DNA of 50,127 bases, taken from NCBI GenBank assembly GCA_041593595.1, contig JBFHNV010000010.1, positions 1 through 50,127 of the forward strand, given 5' to 3'. The notes under the pieces are model-generated. The model was given only the letters and a program-made list of their open reading frames with translations, did not search any database and was not told the origin of the DNA. Shown one piece after another: positions 33,406 to 42,492 of this stretch. Every line of letters begins with the position of its first letter. Positions within the stretch are counted from its first letter, which is position 1. The translations under genes and the position numbers were made by a program. Source of the stretch: JBFHNV01 sp041593595 (GTDB taxonomy: Bacteria; Pseudomonadota; Gammaproteobacteria; HK1).

Positions 33406-35994
33406 ATGGACGCCCGCTACGAGCCCGAGACCGTCGAGCACGCCGCGCAGGCCTTCTGGGAGGCCAGCGACGCTTTCCGCGTCACCGAGGACCCCACCCG
33501 GGAGAAGTTCTACTGCCTGTCCATGTTCCCCTACCCCAGCGGGCGGCTGCACATGGGCCACGTGCGCAACTACACCATCGGCGACGTGATCAGCCGCTAC
33601 CAGCGCATGCGGGGCAAGAACGTGCTGCAGCCCATGGGCTGGGACGCGTTCGGCCTGCCCGCCGAGAACGCGGCAATGCAGAACAACGTCCCGCCGGCGG
33701 AGTGGACCTACGAGAACATCGAGTACATGAAGGCGCAGCTCAAGCGCCTCGGCTTCGCCTACGACTGGTCTCGGGAGTTCGCCACCTGCGATCCCAGCTA
33801 CTACCGCTGGGAGCAGTGGCTGCTCACCCGACTGCACGCCAAGGGGCTGCTCTACCGGCGCATGGCGGAGGTGAACTGGGATCCGGTGGACCAGACCGTG
33901 CTGGCCAACGAGCAGGTCATCGACGGGCGCGGCTGGCGCTCGGGCGCCCCGGTGCAGCGGCGCGAGATCCCCCACTGGTTCCTCAAGATCACCGACTACG
34001 CCGAGGAGCTGCTGGAGGCCATCGACACCCTGGACTGGCCGGACGCGGTCAAGACCATGCAGCGCAACTGGATCGGGCGCTCCGAGGGCGTGGAGATGGA
34101 CTTCCCGGTGGACGGCGGCGACCCCCTGCGCATCTACACCACCCGTCCGGACACGCTGTTCGGCGTCACCTTCATGGCGGTGGCCGCGGGCCACCCGCTG
34201 GCCATCGACGCGGCGAAGGGCGACGCGAAGCTGGCCGCGTTCCTGGAGGAATGCCGCCAGGGCGGCACCTCCGAGGCGGCGCTGGAGACCGCCGAGAAGC
34301 AGGGCATGGCCACCGGGCGCTACGCCATCAATCCCATGAACGGCGAGCGCATCCCCGTGTGGGTGGCCAACTACGTGCTCATGGGCTACGGCACCGGCGC
34401 CATCATGGCGGTGCCCGGCCACGACGAGCGCGACCACGAGTTCGCGCGTCGCTACGGCCTCGAGATCCGCCAGGTGATCGCGCCGGCCGACGGCACCGCG
34501 CTGGACATCCAGGCCGCGGCCTGGACCTCGAAGGAGGACATGGTCACGGTGAACTCCGGCCAGTTCACCGGCCTGTCCTTCCAGGCGGCCTTCGACCGCA
34601 TCGCGGAGCACATCGAGCAGCTCGGCCTCGGCGAGCGCCGGGTCAACTACCGCCTGCGCGACTGGGGCGTGTCGCGCCAGCGCTACTGGGGCTGCCCCGT
34701 GCCGGTGCTGCACACCGAGGCCGGCGAGGTGCCGGTGCCGGACGCACTGCTGCCGGTGGTGCTGCCGGGCAACGCCGAGGGCGAGGATCCAACCGCGCCG
34801 CTGGCCAAGCGCCCTGGCTTCGTGGAGACCACCGACCCGGCCACCGGGCGGCCCGCGCGGCGCGAGACCGACACCCTGGACACCTTCGTGGAGTCCTCCT
34901 GGTACTTCGCCCGCTTCGCCTGCGCCGACAACGACGCGGCCATGCTCGATGAGCGCGCCGACTACTGGCTGCCCGTGGACCAGTACGTGGGTGGCATCGA
35001 GCACGCCATCCTGCACCTGCTGTACGCCCGCTTCTTCCACAAGCTCATGCGCGACGAGGGCCTGGTGAGCAGCGGCGAGCCCTTCACCAACCTGCTCACC
35101 CAGGGCATGGTGGTGGCGGAGACCTTCTACCGCGAGCAGGGCGGTCGCACCACCTGGTACGCGCCCGCCGAGGTGGTGGTGGCGCGCGACGACAAGGGCA
35201 AGGTCACCGGCGCGCGGCTGCAGGCCGACGGCCAGCCCGTCGAGGTGGGCCCCATCGAGAAGATGTCCAAGTCGAAGAACAACGGCGTGGACCCGCAGGC
35301 GATGATCGAGCGCTACGGCGCCGACACGGTGCGCCTGTACATGATGGAGACCTCGCCGCCCGACCAGATGCTGGAGTGGTCCGACAGCGCGGTGGAGGGC
35401 GCTGCGCGCTTCCTGCGCCGCCTGTGGCGCATCGTGCACGAGCACGTGAGCACGGGCGGCCTGCCGGCCCCGGGCACGGCCGTCGACGTAGCGACGCTGG
35501 ATGACGCGGGCCGGGCGCTGCATCGCCAGACCCACGAGACCATCGCCAAGGTGAGCGACGACGTGGGCCGGCGCTACAAGTTCAACACCGCGGTGGCCGC
35601 CTGCCGCGAGCTCATCAACGCGGTCTCCGAGCGCGCGGGCGAGCCGACGCACCGCGCGGTGGTGCACGAGGCGCTGGAGGCGGTGGTGCTGATGCTGGCG
35701 CCGGTGGTGCCCCACGCCTGTCACGCCCTGTGGCACGCGCTGGGCCACGGGTCGCCCGTGATCGACGCACGGTGGCCCGAGGCCGACCCCTCGGCCATGG
35801 CGCGCGACGAAGTGGAGCTCGTGGTGCAGGTCAACGGCAAGCTGCGCGGGCGGGTCACCGTGGCCGCCGGCGCCGACCGGGACACGGTCACCGCCGCCGC
35901 AATGCAGGTGGAGAACGTGGCCCGCCACGTGGGCGGCAAGTCGCCCCGCAAGGTGATCGTGGTGCCGGGCAAGCTGGTCAACGTGGTGGTGTGA
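33406..35994 (+). CDS. leuS: Leucine-tRNA ligase
   Basis: 862 residues, the bacterial LeuRS length. The HIGH motif reads HMGH (49-52) and the KMSKS motif is intact at 619-623. The editing domain insert (about 225-420) carries the TTRPDT segment, and the C-terminal anticodon and LeuS domains end in VNVVV. It charges tRNA-Leu and corrects mischarging. The ATG at 33406 follows a C-rich stretch; a second possible start upstream (33346) has no support. It opens the conserved gammaproteobacterial block leuS-lptE-holA and its stop overlaps an alternative lptE start. Confidence 0.98.
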   Translation: MDARYEPETVEHAAQAFWEASDAFRVTEDPTREKFYCLSMFPYPSGRLHMGHVRNYTIGDVISRYQRMRGKNVLQPMGWDAFGLPAENAAMQNNVPPAEWTYENIEYMKAQLKRLGFAYDWSREFATCDPSYYRWEQWLLTRLHAKGLLYRRMAEVNWDPVDQTVLANEQVIDGRGWRSGAPVQRREIPHWFLKITDYAEELLEAIDTLDWPDAVKTMQRNWIGRSEGVEMDFPVDGGDPLRIYTTRPDTLFGVTFMAVAAGHPLAIDAAKGDAKLAAFLEECRQGGTSEAALETAEKQGMATGRYAINPMNGERIPVWVANYVLMGYGTGAIMAVPGHDERDHEFARRYGLEIRQVIAPADGTALDIQAAAWTSKEDMVTVNSGQFTGLSFQAAFDRIAEHIEQLGLGERRVNYRLRDWGVSRQRYWGCPVPVLHTEAGEVPVPDALLPVVLPGNAEGEDPTAPLAKRPGFVETTDPATGRPARRETDTLDTFVESSWYFARFACADNDAAMLDERADYWLPVDQYVGGIEHAILHLLYARFFHKLMRDEGLVSSGEPFTNLLTQGMVVAETFYREQGGRTTWYAPAEVVVARDDKGKVTGARLQADGQPVEVGPIEKMSKSKNNGVDPQAMIERYGADTVRLYMMETSPPDQMLEWSDSAVEGAARFLRRLWRIVHEHVSTGGLPAPGTAVDVATLDDAGRALHRQTHETIAKVSDDVGRRYKFNTAVAACRELINAVSERAGEPTHRAVVHEALEAVVLMLAPVVPHACHALWHALGHGSPVIDARWPEADPSAMARDEVELVVQVNGKLRGRVTVAAGADRDTVTAAAMQVENVARHVGGKSPRKVIVVPGKLVNVVV

Positions 35995-36053
35995 TGGCGC
36001 GTGCCCGCCCGATGCCCTGGAGCGGCGCGCCCGCCGCGCGCTACGCTACGTGC

Positions 36054-36530
36054 ATGCGTCCCGCCGCCCTCCTCCTCGTCGCGCTGCTCGCCGGCTGCGG
36101 CTTCGAGCTCCGGGGCAGCGCCGTGCTGCCGGAGAGCGTGGGCAGCCTGTACGTGGCGGCGCCCGAAGATCTCCGCGAGGAGGTCGCCGTGTACCTCCAG
36201 GGCAGCGACACGCGCCTGGTGGACACGCGCGGCGACGCGGCGGTGACCCTCACGCTGAGCAACCCGCGCTACGACCGCCGGGTGCTGTCGGTGGACCCCA
36301 CCACCGGCAAGGAGCGCGAGTTCGAGCTGTCCTACACCATCGACGTGGCGGCGACGGCCGCCGACGGGCGCGTCCTCCTGCCGCTGCAGCCGGTGGGGCT
36401 CGTGCGCGACTTCATCTTCGACCGCGATGCCATCATCGGCAGCAGCCGCGAGGAGTCGGTGCTCTACATCGAGATGCGCCGCGACGCCGTGCAGCAGGCG
36501 CTGCGGCGCCTGCGCGCAGCCACCTCGTAG
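36054..36530 (+). CDS. lptE: LPS-assembly lipoprotein LptE
   Basis: 158 residues. A lipoprotein signal peptide (MRPAALLLVALLAGC, Cys at 15) is followed by the LptE fold, with the GFELRG start usual after the lipobox and an LSYTIDV strand at about 90. LptE plugs the LptD barrel that inserts lipopolysaccharide in the outer membrane. The ATG at 36054 gives a compact signal peptide. An upstream ATG overlapping the leuS stop (35994) would add 20 residues and is less likely. leuS and holA flank it as expected for this order. Confidence 0.9.
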   Translation: MRPAALLLVALLAGCGFELRGSAVLPESVGSLYVAAPEDLREEVAVYLQGSDTRLVDTRGDAAVTLTLSNPRYDRRVLSVDPTTGKEREFELSYTIDVAATAADGRVLLPLQPVGLVRDFIFDRDAIIGSSREESVLYIEMRRDAVQQALRRLRAATS

Positions 36531-36535
36531 GCCCC

Positions 36536-37618
36536 ATGAAGCTGGCGCCGCACCAGCTCCTCGCCCACCTCGAGAATGCGCTGCTCGACCTCTACCTGGT
36601 CAGCGGCGAGGAGCCGCTGCAGCGCGAGGAGTGCGTGGACGCGATCCGTGCCGCGGCGCGCCGGCGCGGCTTCGAGGAGCGCGAGGTGCGCCACGTGGAC
36701 CGGCGCTTCGACTGGAGCGAGCTGGCCGCATTCGGCGACACCCTGTCGCTGTTCGCGACCCGCCGCATCCTCGAGCTCAGGATCCCCGCGAAGCTGGACG
36801 ACGCCGGACGCAAGGCCCTGGCCGCGTGGCAGGAGCGCCCGCCACCGGACGTGCTGCTGCTGGCGATCCTGGGCTTCCGGGTGGACGGCCAGATGGCCCG
36901 TGCCAAGTGGTTCTCGGCCCTGGAGCGCGCCGGCGCCCACGTGCAGGTGTGGCCGGTGGCGCCGGCGGACATGCCCGGCTGGGTGCAGCAGCGCGCGAAG
37001 CGCGCCGGCCTCGTCCTGGACGAGGACGCCGGGGCGCTGCTGGCGGAGCGCGCCGAGGGCAACCTCCTGGCCGGAGCCCAGGAGGTGGAGAAGCTCGCCC
37101 TGCTGTGCCCGGGCGAGACGGTGGGCGCGGAGCAGGTGCTGGCGGCCACCGCCGACAGCGCCCGCTACGACGCCTTCGACCTGGTGGACGCCTGCTTCGG
37201 GGGCGACGCGCCCCGGGCGGTGCGCATCGTGCGCGGCCTGCGCGAGGAGGGCTACCGGCTGCAGGAGGTGCTGGGGCCGCTGGCCTGGGCGGTGCGCAGC
37301 GCCGCCGAGATCGCACCGGCCAGGGCCAGCGGCCTGCCCCTGGACCGGGCCATGGGCCCGAAGCACGGGGCCTGGCGCATGCCGCAGCGCCGCCGCGCCC
37401 TGGAGGCGGTGCTGGCGCGCCATCCGGCCGCGCGCTTCAGCCGCATGCTGGCCCGGGCGAGCCGCATCGACCGCCGCGCCAAGGGCGACTCCGGGCGGCT
37501 CAACCGGCGCATCCGCGGCGAGCCCGGCGTCGCCTGGAGCGAGCTCGAGTGCCTGGCGCTGCTCATCGCCGGCGTGAGCCTGTCACGGCCCGGCCTCTAT
37601 AATCCGGCGCACACCTGA
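36536..37618 (+). CDS. holA: DNA polymerase III delta subunit
   Basis: 360 residues, close to the usual 340. The N-terminal AAA+-like part begins LYLVSGEEPLQREECVDAIRAAA, which is typical of HolA, and the C-terminal collar carries LEAVLARHPAARFSRMLARASRID. As the clamp loader delta subunit, it opens the beta clamp on DNA. The ATG lies 5 bases after the lptE stop. The 3' end contains a TATAAT box that probably serves proA. Confidence 0.92.
   Translation: MKLAPHQLLAHLENALLDLYLVSGEEPLQREECVDAIRAAARRRGFEEREVRHVDRRFDWSELAAFGDTLSLFATRRILELRIPAKLDDAGRKALAAWQERPPPDVLLLAILGFRVDGQMARAKWFSALERAGAHVQVWPVAPADMPGWVQQRAKRAGLVLDEDAGALLAERAEGNLLAGAQEVEKLALLCPGETVGAEQVLAATADSARYDAFDLVDACFGGDAPRAVRIVRGLREEGYRLQEVLGPLAWAVRSAAEIAPARASGLPLDRAMGPKHGAWRMPQRRRALEAVLARHPAARFSRMLARASRIDRRAKGDSGRLNRRIRGEPGVAWSELECLALLIAGVSLSRPGLYNPAHT
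37573..37602 (+). promoter_or_regulatory. Candidate proA promoter inside the end of holA
   Basis: A perfect TATAAT (37597-37602) stands 30 bases before the GTG start of proA, with a GTGAGC -35-like element (37573-37578) 18 bases upstream. The -35 matches only partly, but the consensus -10 in such G+C-rich coding DNA is unlikely to be accidental. Confidence 0.55.
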
Positions 37619-37632
37619 CCCCAGGAGGCCCC

Positions 37633-38919
37633 GTGGCCAGCCCCGCCCAACAGCTCGCCGGACAGGCAGACGTGCCCGCCTACATGCGCGCCCTGGGCGA
37701 GCGCGCCCGGGCTGCCGCCGCTGCCGTGGCCCGCGCCGGCACCGGCGCGAAGAACCAGGCCCTCGAGGCCGTTGCCGAGGCCATCGAGACCGACGCCCCG
37801 GCTCTGGCCGAGGCCAACCGCCGCGACCTGGAGGCGGGCCGCGCGGGCAACCTGAGCGCGCCGCTCCTGGACCGCCTGGAGCTCACGCCGGCGCGCATCG
37901 CCGCCATGGCCACGGGGCTTCGCCAGATCGCCGCGCTGCCGGACCCGGTGGGCGAGATCACCGGGCTCAACCGGCGTCCCTCGGGCCTCGAGGTGGGGCG
38001 CATGCGGGTGCCGCTGGGCGTCATCGGCATCATCTACGAGTCGCGGCCCAACGTGACCGCCGACGCCGCGGGTCTGTGCCTGAAGGCCGGCAACGCCACC
38101 ATCCTGCGCGGCGGCTCCGAGGCCATCCACTCCAACACCGCGGTGGCCGCGTGCATCCGCCGCGGGCTCGCGGCGGCGGGGCTGCCCGAGGACGCGGTGC
38201 AGGTGGTGGCGACCACCGACCGCGCCGCGGTGGGTGCGCTGATCACCATGAATGACTACGTGGACATCGTCGTGCCCCGCGGCGGCAAGGGCCTCATCGA
38301 GCGCATCGCCGGCGAGGCCACGGTGCCGGTGATCAAGCACCTGGAAGGGCTGTGCCACGTGTACGTGGACGGCCGCGCGGATCCGGCCAAGGCGCTGGCC
38401 GTGGCCTTCAATGCCAAGACCTACCGCTACGGCATCTGCGGCGCCATGGAGACGCTGCTGGTGGACGCGGCCATCGCCGAGGCGTTCCTGCCCGCCATCG
38501 CCGCGCGCTTCCGCGAGGCCGGCGTGGAGATGCGCGGCTGCGAGGCCACCTGCCAGCGGGTGGCCGACGCCGTGCCCGCCACCGAGCAGGACTTCCGCAC
38601 CGAGTACCTGGCGCCGGTGGTGTCCATCCGGGTGGTGGGCGGCCTGGACGCGGCCATGGACCACATCCGGCGCTACGGCTCGCACCACACCGACGCCATC
38701 GTCACCGAGGACTGGGGCCGGGCGCGGCGCTTCCTCGCCGAGGTGGATTCCAGCTCCGTGATGGTGAACGCCCCCACCTGCTTCGCCGACGGGTTCGAGT
38801 ACGGCCTCGGTGCGGAGATCGGCATCAGCACCGACAAGCTGCACGCTCGCGGACCGGTGGGCCTGGAGGGGCTGACCACCCAGAAGTTCATCGTGCTGGG
38901 GGACGGCCAGACGCGATGA
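37633..38919 (+). CDS. proA: Glutamate-5-semialdehyde dehydrogenase (gamma-glutamyl phosphate reductase)
   Basis: 428 residues, an aldehyde-dehydrogenase-fold enzyme of proline biosynthesis that reduces gamma-glutamyl phosphate with NADPH. Family marks are PLGVIGIIYESRPNVTADAA and the catalytic C269 in YRYGICGAMETLL. The GTG start follows AGGAGG. Proline synthesis also needs ProB, which is not in the window. Its place between holA and nadD is seen in several gammaproteobacterial lineages (recalled). A promoter candidate lies directly upstream, so it may be transcribed apart from the leuS operon. Confidence 0.97.
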   Translation: MASPAQQLAGQADVPAYMRALGERARAAAAAVARAGTGAKNQALEAVAEAIETDAPALAEANRRDLEAGRAGNLSAPLLDRLELTPARIAAMATGLRQIAALPDPVGEITGLNRRPSGLEVGRMRVPLGVIGIIYESRPNVTADAAGLCLKAGNATILRGGSEAIHSNTAVAACIRRGLAAAGLPEDAVQVVATTDRAAVGALITMNDYVDIVVPRGGKGLIERIAGEATVPVIKHLEGLCHVYVDGRADPAKALAVAFNAKTYRYGICGAMETLLVDAAIAEAFLPAIAARFREAGVEMRGCEATCQRVADAVPATEQDFRTEYLAPVVSIRVVGGLDAAMDHIRRYGSHHTDAIVTEDWGRARRFLAEVDSSSVMVNAPTCFADGFEYGLGAEIGISTDKLHARGPVGLEGLTTQKFIVLGDGQTR

Positions 38920-39097
38920 CGGCAGCGGCGCCCGGGTCACGGTTGGCGGTACACTGGGCCCAGGCGAGCGAGGAGTGAGCCTGCTGAGCGCTCCGGCAAC
39001 CCCAGACACCACGTCCGCCCGCGCCGCGCCGCGCCGGGGGCGGGCCTTTGTGGACAGCGCGCGAGCCCGCGCCCTCGCAGCACACCCGACGCGCTGA

Positions 39098-39730
39098 ATG
39101 CTGGGCCTGCTGGGCGGCACCTTCGATCCGGTCCACGTCGGCCACCTGCGCCTCGCCATCGAGGTGCGCGAGCGCCTGGCGCTCGACGAGGTGCGACTGA
39201 TGCCCGCGCCGCGCCCGCGGCTGCGGGGCGCGCCCGCGGTGGACCCCGACACCCGCCTGCGGCTGCTCGAGACGGCCGTGTCGGGCGTGACGGGCCTCGC
39301 GGTGGACGGCCGCGAGCTGGGCGCGCCGGGTCCCACCCGCACGGTGGACACCCTGGCGGGCGTGCGCGCGGAGATGGGCCAGCGGCCCGTGTGCCTGATC
39401 CTGGGCGCCGACGCCATGTCCCGCCTGGACCGCTGGCACGACTGGCGGCGTCTAACCGACCTCGCCCACCTGGTGGTGGCGCGCCGCCCCGGCGCACGCC
39501 TGCCGCGGCGCGGTCCGGTGGCGGAGCTCATGGCCGAGCGCGGGGACACCGCGCCGCAGGCGCTGCGCGCGCGACCCGCCGGCGTCATCCACGTCTGTGA
39601 CATTCCGGGGCTGGACGTGTCGGCGACCGCCGTGCGCGAGCGCATCGCCGCCGGACGCTCCATCGAGTTCCTGGTACCCGAGGAGGTGCGATACATGCTG
39701 TTGAACGAAGGTCTCTATGCCCGAGCCTAA
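39098..39730 (+). CDS. nadD: Nicotinate-nucleotide adenylyltransferase
   Basis: 210 residues. The nucleotidyltransferase motif GGTFDPVHVGH is at 6-16, and a VSATAVRERI signature stands near the end as the second conserved site. It joins nicotinate mononucleotide to ATP to make deamido-NAD, releasing PPi. The start is the ATG at 39098; the preceding gap (38920-39097) contains inverted G/C-rich text but no clear terminator. Its last residues overlap the rsfS start by 14 bases. Confidence 0.95.
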   Translation: MLGLLGGTFDPVHVGHLRLAIEVRERLALDEVRLMPAPRPRLRGAPAVDPDTRLRLLETAVSGVTGLAVDGRELGAPGPTRTVDTLAGVRAEMGQRPVCLILGADAMSRLDRWHDWRRLTDLAHLVVARRPGARLPRRGPVAELMAERGDTAPQALRARPAGVIHVCDIPGLDVSATAVRERIAAGRSIEFLVPEEVRYMLLNEGLYARA

Positions 39731-40088
39731 CCAGTCGCTGCGCCAGCTCGCGGTGGACGCCATCGAGGAGCTGAAGGGCCAGGACGTGGTCGAGCTCGAC
39801 GTGCACGAGCTCACCGACGTCACCGACTTCATGATCATCGCCAGCGGCCGTTCGGACCGGCAGGTCAAGGCGCTGGCAGAGAACGTGGTGGAGAAGGCCA
39901 AGGCCTCCGGGGTGATCCCCATGGGCGTGGAAGGCCTGGACCGCGGCGAGTGGGTACTGGTGGATCTGTGCGACGTGGTGGTGCACGTGATGCAGCCCGA
40001 CGTGCGCGAGTACTACCAGCTCGAGAAGCTGTGGTCGGGGCTGGACGCCGTCGAGCGCAGCCGCAGCCAGCGCGCGTCCCTCACCTGA
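39717..40088 (+). CDS. rsfS: Ribosomal silencing factor RsfS
   Basis: 123 residues. The RsfS/Iojap features DVHELTDVTDFMIIASGRSDRQVKALAENV and WVLVDLCDVVVHVM are present. It binds ribosomal protein L14 and blocks subunit joining when nutrients are short. The gene overlaps nadD and lies 16 bases before rlmH, the standard order. Confidence 0.96.
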   Translation: MPEPNQSLRQLAVDAIEELKGQDVVELDVHELTDVTDFMIIASGRSDRQVKALAENVVEKAKASGVIPMGVEGLDRGEWVLVDLCDVVVHVMQPDVREYYQLEKLWSGLDAVERSRSQRASLT

Positions 40089-40104
40089 GCCGCAGCTGGC
40101 GGCG

Positions 40105-40575
40105 TTGCGCATCCAGCTCATCGCCGCGGGCACGCGCCGGCCCGCGTGGGAGCGCGAGGGCTACGGGACCTATGCGCGCCGCCTGCCGCGGGAGTGCGCG
40201 CTGACGCTGGTGGAGATCCCGGTGGAGAAGCGCGGCGCAAACGCCGACGTGGCGCGGCTCAAGGCGCGCGAGGGCGAGCGCATGCTGAAGCAGGCGGCGA
40301 AGGACGCCCTCATCGTGGCCCTGGACGAGCGGGGCGAGGCGCTGAGCACCCGGGCGCTGGCCCGGCGCCTGGAGGCGTGGATGCGCGACGGGCGCGACGT
40401 GGCGCTGCTCATCGGTGGCCCCGACGGCCTCGCGCCGGCCTGCCTCGAGGCGGCGGAGCTCACCTGGTCCCTGTCCCCCCTGACGCTGCCCCACGGCCTC
40501 GCCCGGGTGCTGGTGGCGGAGCAGATCTACCGTGCCCACAGCCTGCTATCCGGCCACCCCTACCATCGTGACTGA
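40105..40575 (+). CDS. rlmH: 23S rRNA pseudouridine(1915) N3-methyltransferase
   Basis: 156 residues, the normal length. The SPOUT knot is seen in LLIGGPDGLAPA, and the C-terminal end LTLPHGLARVLVAEQIYRAHSLLSGHPYHR is typical. The start is TTG, with GAGC/GCTGG-type text before it and no better candidate nearby. The enzyme methylates helix 69 of 23S rRNA in the assembled ribosome. It follows rsfS directly. Confidence 0.95.
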   Translation: MRIQLIAAGTRRPAWEREGYGTYARRLPRECALTLVEIPVEKRGANADVARLKAREGERMLKQAAKDALIVALDERGEALSTRALARRLEAWMRDGRDVALLIGGPDGLAPACLEAAELTWSLSPLTLPHGLARVLVAEQIYRAHSLLSGHPYHRD

Positions 40576-40584
40576 GCGGCCCCT

Positions 40585-41169
40585 GTGAGCGACGCGCAGG
40601 GAGCGTTGTGGCTGGCGTCGCGCTCGCCGCGCCGCCGCGAGTTGCTGAGCCAGCTCGGGATCCCGTTCCGGGTGGTGGACGTGGAGGTGGACGAGCGGCC
40701 GCGGCGCGCCGAGGTGCCGGAGGCCTACGTGCGGCGGATCGCACGTGACAAGGCCGGCACGGCCCGCGCGAACCTGCCGGCACACGCCCTGGTGCTGGCT
40801 GCGGACACGACCGTGGTGGTGGGCGGCGACATCCTCGGGAAGCCCGCGGATCGGGACGCGGCCCTGGCCATGCTCGCAAGCCTGTCCGGACGCGAGCACC
40901 GGGTCTACAGCGGGGTGGCCCTGGCGGGGGCGCGGTCCCGGGTGCGGGTGAGCGAGAGCGTGGTGCACTTCCGCAAGCTCACCCGCGCCGAACGCATCGC
41001 CTACGTGGCCACCGGGGAGCCCATGGACAAGGCCGGCGCTTATGCCATCCAGGGCCGCGCCGCGGTGTTCGTGGAGCACCTGGAGGGCAGCTACTCCGGG
41101 GTCATGGGGCTGCCGCTCTACGAGACCGCCCTGCTGCTGCGCGACGCCGGAATCCACGTGCTGGCCTGA
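40585..41169 (+). CDS. maf: Maf-family nucleotide pyrophosphatase, YhdE type
   Basis: 194 residues. The start ASRSPRRRELLSQLGIPF carries the S/R-rich substrate loop, and ADTTVVVGGDILGKP the catalytic Asp. The EPMDKAGAYAIQG and YSGVMGLPLYET segments follow the YhdE branch (dTTP and UTP hydrolysis with PPi release) rather than YceF (recalled). The GTG start lies 9 bases after rlmH. It is probably the last gene of the housekeeping block: the next gene is convergent. Confidence 0.93.
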   Translation: MSDAQGALWLASRSPRRRELLSQLGIPFRVVDVEVDERPRRAEVPEAYVRRIARDKAGTARANLPAHALVLAADTTVVVGGDILGKPADRDAALAMLASLSGREHRVYSGVALAGARSRVRVSESVVHFRKLTRAERIAYVATGEPMDKAGAYAIQGRAAVFVEHLEGSYSGVMGLPLYETALLLRDAGIHVLA

Positions 41170-41182
41170 TCCGGGGCTTCTG

Positions 41183-41213
41183 GTAACCGCAGAGCCGCAG
41201 TGAACCCTGAAGC
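41183..41213. repeat. Degenerate CGCAGAG-type intergenic repeat
   Basis: The short gap after maf contains ACCGCAGAGCCGCAGTGAA. The same word family, inverted, stands at 45387-45422 (CGCAGAGAACGCGGAG on the minus strand). Dispersed sequences of this kind are frequent between genes in purple and methanotrophic gammaproteobacteria (recalled). Both copies are short and imperfect. Confidence 0.4.
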
Positions 41214-41226
41214 CATCGGAGAACGA

Positions 41227-42492
41227 TCAAAGCCGGTCGCGCAGGGCGTACCAGAGCATGCCGGCGACGAGCAGCGGGTGGCGTAGCCAGGGGCCGCCGG
41301 GGAAGGGGTGGTGGCGGATGCCGGCCAGCACGTCGAAGCGCTCGGCGGTGCCGGCCACCGCCTCCGCGAGCAGGCGGCCGGCGAGCTGGGACAGGGCCAC
41401 GCCGTGGCCGGAGTAGCCGTGTGCGTACCAGCCGTTCACACCCACGCGGCCGAACTCCGGCAGGCGGTCCATGCTGATGGCCAGGCGGCCGCTCCAGGCG
41501 TGGTCGATGGCCACGTCCGCGAGCTGCGGGAACACGTCCAGCATGTGCCGGCGCACGAAGCCCTTCAGATCCCGCGGCGGCCCGGTGGAGTATGTCTCGC
41601 CGCCGCCGAAGACGAGCCGCCAGTCCTGGGAGAAGCGGTAGTAGTCCACCACGAACTTGGTGGCGTGGACACAGAAGTCGCCCAAGATGATCCCCCGTGC
41701 GCGCTCCCGGGGCAGTGGCGCGGTGGCGAGCACGTGGTTGACGATGGGCATCACGCGCGAGGTGATGCGCGGCTCCAGGGTGTCGCCCAGGTAGGCGTTG
41801 CCGCACAGCAGGACGTGGTCCGCGCGCACCGACCCGTCCGCCGTGTGCACCCGGTTCGGCGTGCCCCAGTCGAGGCGCAGCGCCCGGCTGCCCTCGTACA
41901 GGCGCACGCCGGCCGCGTGACCCGCCCGGGCGAGGCCCAGGGCGAGGCGCAGGGGGTGCAGGTGCCCGCCGCCGTGGTCCAGCCGCCCGGCCACGTAGTC
42001 CGCGCTGTCCACCAGGCGGCGCATCTCGCCGCGGTCCAGCATCTCCATGCGGCCGTAGCCGTAGTGGGCCGCCAGCAGCTCGGCCTCCCCGGCAGCGTCG
42101 CGCACATAGCGCTCGCGGGTGATGGCCAGCAGGTTGCCGTCGCGCCAGTGGCAGTCGATGGCGTGGCGCGCGATGCGCTCCGCGAGGAGGGCCTTGGCCT
42201 CCTGCGCCATGTCCCACAGCAGGCGGGCCCGCTCGCGGCCGAAGCGCCGCTCCAGCGTCTGGACGCCCACCCGCTGCCCGGAGCCCACCTGCCCGCCGTT
42301 GCGCCCCGACGCGCCGGCGCCCACCCGGTCCGCCTCCAGCAGCGCCACGGCGTAGCCTCGCTCCGCCAGGTGCAGAGCGGCCGACAGGCCGGTGTAGCCA
42401 CCGCCCACCACGCAGGCGTCGGCGCTCACCTCGCCGGCGAGCGGCGGATGCCGCGGTCGCTCGCCGGCGGTGGCCTCGTAGTAGCTCAGAAT
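41227..42492 (-). CDS. FAD-dependent amine/amino acid oxidase, PuuB/OrdL-like
   Basis: About 421 residues. The FAD-binding GGGYTGLSAALHLAERG motif lies near the start and the GHGVALSQLAGRLLAEA segment close to the C-terminus, as in the DAO family branch with gamma-glutamylputrescine oxidase. It should oxidise an amine or amino acid and make H2O2. The protein homology begins at ILSYYEA, with no ATG, GTG or TTG there. The best start is ATT at 42492 with GGAGA 8 bases upstream; CTG at 42489 is the alternative. Its first codons overlap the ppa stop codon. The frame continues into ppa to a GTG at 42588, in which the text is unrelated. Confidence 0.85.
   Translation of the reverse strand: MLSYYEATAGERPRHPPLAGEVSADACVVGGGYTGLSAALHLAERGYAVALLEADRVGAGASGRNGGQVGSGQRVGVQTLERRFGRERARLLWDMAQEAKALLAERIARHAIDCHWRDGNLLAITRERYVRDAAGEAELLAAHYGYGRMEMLDRGEMRRLVDSADYVAGRLDHGGGHLHPLRLALGLARAGHAAGVRLYEGSRALRLDWGTPNRVHTADGSVRADHVLLCGNAYLGDTLEPRITSRVMPIVNHVLATAPLPRERARGIILGDFCVHATKFVVDYYRFSQDWRLVFGGGETYSTGPPRDLKGFVRRHMLDVFPQLADVAIDHAWSGRLAISMDRLPEFGRVGVNGWYAHGYSGHGVALSQLAGRLLAEAVAGTAERFDVLAGIRHHPFPGGPWLRHPLLVAGMLWYALRDRL

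Noticed and set aside
33358..35928. 856-codon open frame on the minus strand opposite leuS
   Set aside because: The plus strand encodes an intact leucine-tRNA ligase with HMGH and KMSKS motifs. Long antisense frames are common in DNA this rich in G+C, and this one is His/Val/Ala-rich with no domain.
35994..36056. lptE start at 35994 overlapping the leuS stop
   Set aside because: It would put 20 Arg/Pro/Ala-rich residues before an otherwise standard lipoprotein signal; the ATG at 36054 fits better.
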